NCBI RefSeq assembly: GCF_000518685.1 | Contig: NZ_KI912475.1 | Span: 1-38,508, forward strand | DNA: 38,508 bases | From: Eubacterium xylanophilum ATCC 35991 | GTDB taxonomy: Bacteria > Bacillota > Clostridia > Lachnospirales > Lachnospiraceae | Direction: 5' to 3' | In this document: positions 33,636 through 38,508 of the stretch, in pieces | Layout: every line of letters starts with the position of its first letter | Numbering within the stretch: the first letter of the stretch is position 1 | Program-made: the position numbers and the translations under genes | Notes under the pieces: model-generated | What the model was told of the DNA's origin: nothing | What the model saw: only the letters and a program-made list of their open reading frames with translations | Database searches by the model: none

Positions 33636-35337
33636 CGAATCGCAACATATTACGGTTAAATCCAACAGTAACAAGATATACTTTATCTTCATGAGATTCC
33701 ATAAGCCCGTTGAGCAAATATCCGCTCAACCCCTTTATCTCACAATCAGGATTCGTAATATCAAACAATTCTCCCGAATCCCTCTCTATGATGGTAACCG
33801 AATCCTTCTCATATATAAGAGAAATCTCATACAACAGCGATTTCTTCGTTTTATTGTTCTTTTCAAGTACAGTGAGGCCTATCTCCTCTATGAAGAGCGC
33901 CACACGTCTGGATGTTTTCTCGGAATACTTGTGCGACAGCAAGCTTTCCTCCACATTTTTAGACATCTCACCGGCAGTTTCCGGCGTAAGTATATCGTCC
34001 ATAACTACTATCTCCGAAGTCATATTCCCAAGTAAAAATGGGAAATCCTCCCTGCCAAACTTCAGAAATACAAATGCATATGCACTGATAAGGGTGACTA
34101 GCGGTGATATGACAAAACCGGCCCACAAACCTACTCCGCCAAAAAGTGTCGAGCCAAGTACCGGAAGCAGCACATAGAGCAGACCATTTTGCAATACCGC
34201 AAAGCAAGTCGCCATGCCGATTCGGTCGATTAACATGTAGTATGATGTTGTCAATGACACCACTGAGCAAAACGTGAATCCGAGTGCTACGATTCGTATC
34301 GCATACATTGATGGCTCAAGGGCATCACCACTTGAAATTCCAAATAGTCCACAGAACTGCTTGGCAAAAACCCATATGAGAATCGTCGCCACAACTCCCT
34401 CGACAACAGCTGCCTTAAAGCCGGATTTCATCACCCTCTTGATGAGCACATGGTTTTTCTCTCCAAAGTACGTTCCTATAAGCGGCTGCATCGCCATTCC
34501 AACGCCATCCATCACCACACTGAACTCTATCAAACTAACCACCACTGCAAGGGTAACTAGTCCCGTATCTCCAAACTGCCTTGACACGAATCCTATCATG
34601 ATATAATCCATCAACGCCCAGCAAATATATACAGATGAATCCACAATACTGTAGCGCGATGTCAGCAAGAAGTCCTTAAAGGCAAAATGCCACACAAAAT
34701 GCAGTGTATTTCCCTTGCGGAAGTAATGCCAGATACATGTGATGATTCCCAGACTATTTCCAATCACTGAACCAAGTATTATACCGGTCATCCCCATGGT
34801 TCTTGCCAATATGACAGAACATACGATATTTCCGCCAATCTGGAATACATAGCAAATATTGTTACACAGCTCATCTCCGTCGCTGTAAACCATCTGCTCA
34901 AGATAGAAAATAACTATTGTCAAAAATGAATTAACCGGGGCAAGCCAATAATACTTCAATGCCTGCTCAAGAATCTCTCCCTCAATGCCATTAATCCTAA
35001 AATATGTATCCTGCATGAGAAAAATAGTCAATGCAGAGATCAGACCGATGATAATACTAATTATCAGACCCTGACTATATATCTCGTCTGCTCTCTTCTT
35101 CCGCATCGCACCTATCTCTCGCGCGAATACTATTCCGACTCCCGTCGATACCAGATCCCCAAAGAAGGTCACAATTCCCGTCACAGGCGTAATCGCATTG
35201 ATAGCTGCAACTCCCTTTTCCCCTACAAAATACCCCGCTATGATACTGTCACTAAGAAGCATAAAATACATAACTGCCTTCGTAAACGTACCTGAAATAA
35301 ACATAGAACTAAATTTTCGTTCGCAAAATCCTCTCAT
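33625..35337 (-). CDS. MATE-family transporter with C-terminal RsbW-like domain
   Basis: 570 residues. Residues 1-440 are a twelve-helix MATE transporter: SDSIIAGYFVGEKGVAAINA at the start, GMTGIILGSVIGN in the middle and QPLIGTYFGEK before the second half. It should exchange Na+ or H+ for a drug or small metabolite. Residues 441-570 are soluble and resemble an anti-sigma kinase HATPase domain: RRVALFIEEIGLTVLEKN in the N-box place, RDSGELFDITNPD (compare D.G..FDP) and GLSGYLLNGLMESHEDKVYL in the G-box. The N-box Asn is replaced by Leu, as it is by Ile in the neighbouring symporter, so both probably bind a partner rather than phosphorylate it. GAGGTAAAAGGT precedes the ATG. A strong terminator ends the gene. 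Confidence 0.8.
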   Translation of the reverse strand: MRGFCERKFSSMFISGTFTKAVMYFMLLSDSIIAGYFVGEKGVAAINAITPVTGIVTFFGDLVSTGVGIVFAREIGAMRKKRADEIYSQGLIISIIIGLISALTIFLMQDTYFRINGIEGEILEQALKYYWLAPVNSFLTIVIFYLEQMVYSDGDELCNNICYVFQIGGNIVCSVILARTMGMTGIILGSVIGNSLGIITCIWHYFRKGNTLHFVWHFAFKDFLLTSRYSIVDSSVYICWALMDYIMIGFVSRQFGDTGLVTLAVVVSLIEFSVVMDGVGMAMQPLIGTYFGEKNHVLIKRVMKSGFKAAVVEGVVATILIWVFAKQFCGLFGISSGDALEPSMYAIRIVALGFTFCSVVSLTTSYYMLIDRIGMATCFAVLQNGLLYVLLPVLGSTLFGGVGLWAGFVISPLVTLISAYAFVFLKFGREDFPFLLGNMTSEIVVMDDILTPETAGEMSKNVEESLLSHKYSEKTSRRVALFIEEIGLTVLEKNNKTKKSLLYEISLIYEKDSVTIIERDSGELFDITNPDCEIKGLSGYLLNGLMESHEDKVYLVTVGFNRNMLRFESP

Positions 35338-35444
35338 ACCTTTTACCTCACATTATTAAATATTCCGGCAAGTATTGCCCCTGATATGTTATGCCACATC
35401 TCATTAAACCAATAACTTCAAAATCTTTTTGTTTGTTGATTTAT

Positions 35445-36104
35445 TTAGTTTTCAAAAGGTCTTATCCTCAATGTTACACCGAGCTCATCACATATCCCTT
35501 GACAAATCGCTATCTTGTCTTCCGGCATAACTTTTTCAACAACTGTCATGACAACATTTGGTACATATCGTTTGGCAAGAACCGCAAATTCCTTTAATGC
35601 CTCATAAGATTCTATGCCAAATCGGGAACGAGTGAGTTCATAAAACTCTTCCGCATTTGGAGCATTTAAGGAAATCGATATCGTATCTACTCTTCCCTCA
35701 AGTTTTGGTGTGACATCATGTCCATATATTAGATTCGCCAAACCTATAGTATTTACTCGTACTTTCAAAGCCGGATACGTCTCCTTCAAAGTGTCAATTA
35801 CTGTACATACATCATCAAGACGCTCCAAAGGTTCTCCAAAACCACAGAATACAAGTTCATTGATCACACTCAAATCATACTGTGAAAATAGTCCGAGAAC
35901 ATTTTCCACACTTGGTTCACCGTCTTTGAGCCACAGGTTGTTCTCCTCCTGCATCTCCTTGGTATGTCGCAAGCAGAATACACAATTGCATGGACACTTA
36001 TTCGTCATGTTTACATAAATATTTTTCCCCGTGAGATCACCACTCTTGGAAATATCGAGATATCCCTCATTTCCAACTTTTCCTGTTACCGTATAAAGAA
36101 TCAT
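35445..36104 (-). CDS. TatD-linked-type radical SAM protein
   Basis: A 219-residue short radical SAM protein. The cluster motif is NKCPCNCVFCLRH (C37, C41, C44, with an extra Cys39). ELVFCGFGEPLERLDDV and TISISLNAPNAEEFYEL are the glycine-rich SAM-binding strand and a later strand. It resembles the small radical SAM family often encoded beside or fused to TatD-type nucleases. No tatD gene is next to it here, so the family name rests on sequence pattern only. The substrate is unknown. It starts 1 base after the pyridoxamine kinase stop, with its GGAGG inside that gene, so the two are translationally coupled. Confidence 0.75.
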   Translation of the reverse strand: MILYTVTGKVGNEGYLDISKSGDLTGKNIYVNMTNKCPCNCVFCLRHTKEMQEENNLWLKDGEPSVENVLGLFSQYDLSVINELVFCGFGEPLERLDDVCTVIDTLKETYPALKVRVNTIGLANLIYGHDVTPKLEGRVDTISISLNAPNAEEFYELTRSRFGIESYEALKEFAVLAKRYVPNVVMTVVEKVMPEDKIAICQGICDELGVTLRIRPFEN

Positions 36105-36105
36105 T

Positions 36106-36936
36106 TTATACCTCCATTAAATCTTTCATATACATTTCAAAGCAGAGTCCCCAATGAGTTGGAACCTGGTTTTCTTCGCAATACTTGATACATTTAGACG
36201 CAAACTCCGCGGCCTTTCTTACAGAATCATAAAAAGAATGTCCATTCATATACATCCCAGCAATAACCGAACTTATAACATCGCCAGTTCCGCTTCTATC
36301 CGCACCTATTCTATCAACCATAACAATCTGCGGATCTTCGTCCTTGGAGTAAATATAATTCATAATCTGCTTTTTATGAAATGGAATGCCAGTTACAACT
36401 ATATGCTCAGGCCCTCTCTCTGAAAGCTTCTGGCACATGTCATGAAGTTCATCCGTGCTAAACTTACCATTTCCAAAATCAATATCAAGAATCGTGCAAA
36501 GTTCTGTCAGATTCGGAGTTATAATATCAGCATATTTTACTAACTCCTTCATCTTATCACACATTTCCCGAGTATATGTCTTATATAATACTCCATTGTC
36601 ACCCATAACAGGGTCTATGAGAATAACAGAATCATCCTTCTTAAAAGACTTGATAAAATCAATAACTATATCTACTTGCTCTTTGGATCCAAGAAAGCCT
36701 GTAGCTATACCATCGAATTCCATCTTTAGATTCTTATATGTCTGAATATAGTCTTTCATCTTCGGTGTATAATCATCAAAAAAATATTCCGTAAATTGAG
36801 TATGCGTAGAAAGAATAGCGGTCGGAATAGTCACCGCCTGTATCTTCATCGCAGATATTATGGGTGCCATAACAGCTATGGAACATCGTCCAAAACCTGT
36901 TATATCATTTATAAGCGCCATTTTCTTTTGTTTCAT
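36106..36936 (-). CDS. pyridoxamine/pyridoxal kinase (PdxK/PdxY/ThiD-like)
   Basis: 276 residues of the ribokinase-like fold. It begins MALINDITGFGRCSIAVMAP, as in Firmicute pyridoxamine kinases, has ILIDPVMGDNGVLY and TPNLTELCTIL, and ends in the anion hole motif DRSGTGDVISS with catalytic Asp219. It would phosphorylate vitamin B6 forms with ATP. The gene directly follows cytX (25-base gap), a transporter usually tied to the thiamine precursor hydroxymethylpyrimidine. Some enzymes of this family phosphorylate HMP too, so an HMP-salvage role is a fair alternative. It is followed with no gap by a radical SAM gene. Confidence 0.85.
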   Translation of the reverse strand: MKQKKMALINDITGFGRCSIAVMAPIISAMKIQAVTIPTAILSTHTQFTEYFFDDYTPKMKDYIQTYKNLKMEFDGIATGFLGSKEQVDIVIDFIKSFKKDDSVILIDPVMGDNGVLYKTYTREMCDKMKELVKYADIITPNLTELCTILDIDFGNGKFSTDELHDMCQKLSERGPEHIVVTGIPFHKKQIMNYIYSKDEDPQIVMVDRIGADRSGTGDVISSVIAGMYMNGHSFYDSVRKAAEFASKCIKYCEENQVPTHWGLCFEMYMKDLMEV

Positions 36937-36961
36937 TTTATTATCTCTCCAATGCTATAGT

Positions 36962-38191
36962 TTAAGCTGGTTTTTTTATAAGTGCACCAGCTTTTAATGT
37001 ACACTTTCTCAAAATAACTGTTATGAGCACCGTGATTAGCATGTCCGGTACAGTATATCCAACTACCAAGTCATAATTCATAAGAACTCGGTAAATAACA
37101 AAACCCAATATCCATGATATACTTGCAATTCCATCAATCCTCCTGTCAGATTTCTTGTGCCTGACAATAAACTGATCTGCAATCTGAACTGATATCATAG
37201 GTGCAAAAATTGATCCTATGAAGTAAAGAAACTCTGTTATATTCTCCATCGGAAAGAGTATAGCCCCAGCTGTTCCTATTATTGTATCTATAATTCCTGG
37301 AATATTTGCCCTTATAGAATTCTTCAAGCTGCGCTTTCCCTCTGATTCCTTCGGAATTCTATTTTCAGGGAGCAAAGCAAAGGTCGACTGATTGCATGAA
37401 AATGCATCAATAAAGTTAGTGGTAACGCATGAAAAAACGATGATAAATAATCCTGCAACACCCAATCCAGCCTTTAGCATTATCTGATCAATTCTAGTTT
37501 CATGTGTAATAACTGCTGCCCCAAGACCTATTACATACATCCATATACTAGCCAATGTATATGTCGCACATGCAGAAAATGTTGTCTTGATTGGTTTATT
37601 CGCCCTATGTGTATAATCGGCAATCATCGGCAACCACGATAGAGGCATTGCTATTGACAACTCTAATCCCTGTCCAAAGGAAAGCCCCTCACCAACAGCC
37701 TTTGGGCCCGCCTCGCCATTGTTTAATCCTGAGAAGATAACATAAGATAAAACAATAGTCAGCAAAAGCAGTAATGCCATAACAACAACATTTAACTTAT
37801 CTCTGTGCTTTAATCCCAGTAAAATCCACACAGTCGTCAAAACGCCTATGATTAAGCACCACCACGTATGACCAAGCTGGAGAATCCCCTGGGCAGAAAG
37901 TGATGCATCAAATATCATGATGCCTTGCCAACCAATGAGCTGAATTATATTCATAATTGCAAAAAAATAACTTCCATACTTACCAAAAGATAATGCCGAT
38001 GACCTCATAGAACCTTCACGATTCTTGACTCCAATTACTCCGGCAAGCACCAAAAGCAGGAATCCGATGAGATGTCCTAAGACAATAACTATAAGCCCAC
38101 GTACAAGTCCCAAGCTTTCTAGGGATGCACCTGTGAGAATCTCGGCGATTGATATTGCTGCGCCGAGCCAGATCAGTGAAATTCGAGACAT
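36962..38191 (-). CDS. cytX: NCS1-family transporter CytX (putative hydroxymethylpyrimidine permease)
   Basis: 409 residues with about 12 membrane helices. It has the CytX-like start LIWLGAAISIAEILTGASLE, then LIGWQGIMIFDASL, MPLSWLPMIADYTHRA and SCVTTNFIDAFSCNQST. The NCS1 family imports nucleobases and related compounds; CytX is linked to the thiamine precursor HMP by genome context elsewhere. It leads an operon with the B6-type kinase and a radical SAM gene. AAGGAGG lies 9 bases before the ATG. No THI-box (TPP riboswitch) was found in the 317 bases upstream, although CytX genes often have one, so the substrate call is moderate. Confidence 0.75.
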   Translation of the reverse strand: MSRISLIWLGAAISIAEILTGASLESLGLVRGLIVIVLGHLIGFLLLVLAGVIGVKNREGSMRSSALSFGKYGSYFFAIMNIIQLIGWQGIMIFDASLSAQGILQLGHTWWCLIIGVLTTVWILLGLKHRDKLNVVVMALLLLLTIVLSYVIFSGLNNGEAGPKAVGEGLSFGQGLELSIAMPLSWLPMIADYTHRANKPIKTTFSACATYTLASIWMYVIGLGAAVITHETRIDQIMLKAGLGVAGLFIIVFSCVTTNFIDAFSCNQSTFALLPENRIPKESEGKRSLKNSIRANIPGIIDTIIGTAGAILFPMENITEFLYFIGSIFAPMISVQIADQFIVRHKKSDRRIDGIASISWILGFVIYRVLMNYDLVVGYTVPDMLITVLITVILRKCTLKAGALIKKPA

Positions 38192-38243
38192 TTTCCCGTC
38201 CTCCTTATAAAAACTTAATAGGCATATGCTTTTATAATTTAGG

Positions 38244-38272
38244 ATTATATTTCAAAACTGACATCTTTTCAA
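38244..38272 (-). promoter_or_regulatory. cytX promoter
   Basis: On the minus strand TTGAAA (38272-38267), a 17-base spacer and TATAAT (38249-38244). The -35 lies within the interval bracketed by an inverted repeat (CAAAACTGAC and its complement). Confidence 0.65.
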
Positions 38273-38308
38273 TAGTCAAAATGAGTTTTTTTGATAAGGT
38301 CAGTTTTG
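38253..38308. repeat. inverted repeat bracketing the cytX -35
   Basis: A perfect 10-base inverted pair, CAAAACTGAC (38253-38262) and GTCAGTTTTG (38299-38308), 36 bases apart. It could be an operator pair, or the foot of a hairpin from an upstream transcript. Function not known. Confidence 0.45.
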
Positions 38309-38423
38309 GGAGGCGGGGGGATGTGGTTGCTTGGGTGGGCTTTTCTGGGATTTTCCGGCTTAGGGCAACTCTTCAAGCTTCAATAAATACGGATGTTTCT
38401 TGTATCCCTCACTCTTTCTCGAA
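38309..38423. other. G-rich non-coding stretch upstream of cytX
   Basis: No supported gene was found. On the plus strand it begins with several G-runs (GGGAGGCGGGGGG, GGGTGGG, CTGGG) that are unusual in this AT-rich DNA. A 63-codon ORF starting at 38281 crosses it but has no ribosome site. With the downstream repeat it may be one copy of a dispersed intergenic element. Confidence 0.4.
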
Positions 38424-38508
38424 CAAGTCTATCCCCCTCTTGGGGCATGCCAAATCCTTCTTTTTCAAATAGGCATGCCCCTCTCTCCTTATCAATCAAG
38501 TCTATCCC
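38424..38508. repeat. direct repeat with internal palindrome at the window edge
   Basis: CAAGTCTATCCC occurs at 38424-38435 and again at 38497-38508, 73 bases apart. Between them is a perfect 10-base inverted repeat, GGGGCATGCC (38442-38451) and GGCATGCCCC (38472-38481), with a 20-base loop. On the minus strand a 41-codon frame is open from the window edge, reading FEKEGFGMPQEGDRL, so a coding origin is not excluded. The second copy is cut by the window end. Confidence 0.55.

Noticed and set aside
35361-35380. GGCAA-GTA-TTGCC as a terminator of the radical SAM gene
   Set aside because: A 5-base stem with a 3-base loop and no T-run is too weak.
35355-35412. An 18-codon ORF on the minus strand just before the MATE gene (reads MRCGITYQGQYLPEYLIM)
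   Set aside because: It has no ribosome site and no recognisable relative; its stop overlaps the MATE ribosome site only because the leader is short. Too weak to call a leader peptide.
38281-38472. A 63-codon plus-strand ORF near the right edge
   Set aside because: No ribosome site, odd composition, and it runs through the palindrome; more likely part of an intergenic repeat.
38192-38508. Possible TPP riboswitch upstream of cytX
   Set aside because: The conserved CTGAGA and ACCTGA segments are absent on the relevant strand.

Overview
The window is AT-rich, densely coded chromosomal DNA with strong AGGAGG-type ribosome sites. It probably comes from an anaerobic, motile, polysaccharide-using Firmicute of the Lachnospiraceae type. 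The pointers are a FliB-like flagellin methylase, BirA-type control of bioB, a GH39 xylosidase, BspA-type LRR and beta-helix surface proteins, HD-GYP proteins and TTG starts. No tRNA, rRNA, CRISPR array, transposase or phage gene was seen.

Layout. Positions 1-1624 (minus) hold a secreted C10/papain-like cysteine protease and the start of a second secreted protein. These diverge from fliB and bioB (1836-3901, plus); bioB has a strong promoter with a BirA-like operator. Positions 3891-9559 (minus) hold a housekeeping run: a REC-linked HD-GYP protein, a rhodanese-TtcA fusion, TruA, a DUF3592 membrane protein and a B12/radical-SAM protein. Positions 9638-23061 (minus) form one 13.4-kb operon of four large exported proteins. 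It reads beta-helix (A), MABP-like with hydrophobic segments (B), beta-helix (C), MABP-like giant (D); A resembles C and B resembles D, so it looks like a duplicated two-gene cassette. Its promoter carries TTGTCC boxes like those before the cysteine protease. Next come a BspA-type LRR protein with an amino-acid-binding lipoprotein, and a GH39 xylosidase behind a cluster of TCTAC-N4-GTAGA palindromes.

Positions 27077-35337 (minus) are a signalling cluster with unusual fusions. They comprise a MATE transporter with a C-terminal RsbW-like ATPase domain, a dicarboxylate symporter with an N-terminal RsbW-like domain, a STAS / aminoglycoside-phosphotransferase-like / acetolactate decarboxylase triple fusion, a Cache-HD-GYP sensor, and a glycerol kinase reduced by internal deletion to its two ends. 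This looks like partner-switching parts (STAS plus RsbW-like) built directly into transporters and a fermentation enzyme. Positions 35445-38191 hold a cytX - pyridoxamine kinase - radical SAM operon. The last 320 bases are non-coding or repeat-like.

The two best candidates for an undescribed system are the duplicated surface-protein operon (9638-23061) and the STAS/RsbW-fusion cluster (29901-35337). All functions are read from sequence motifs; no database search was possible.
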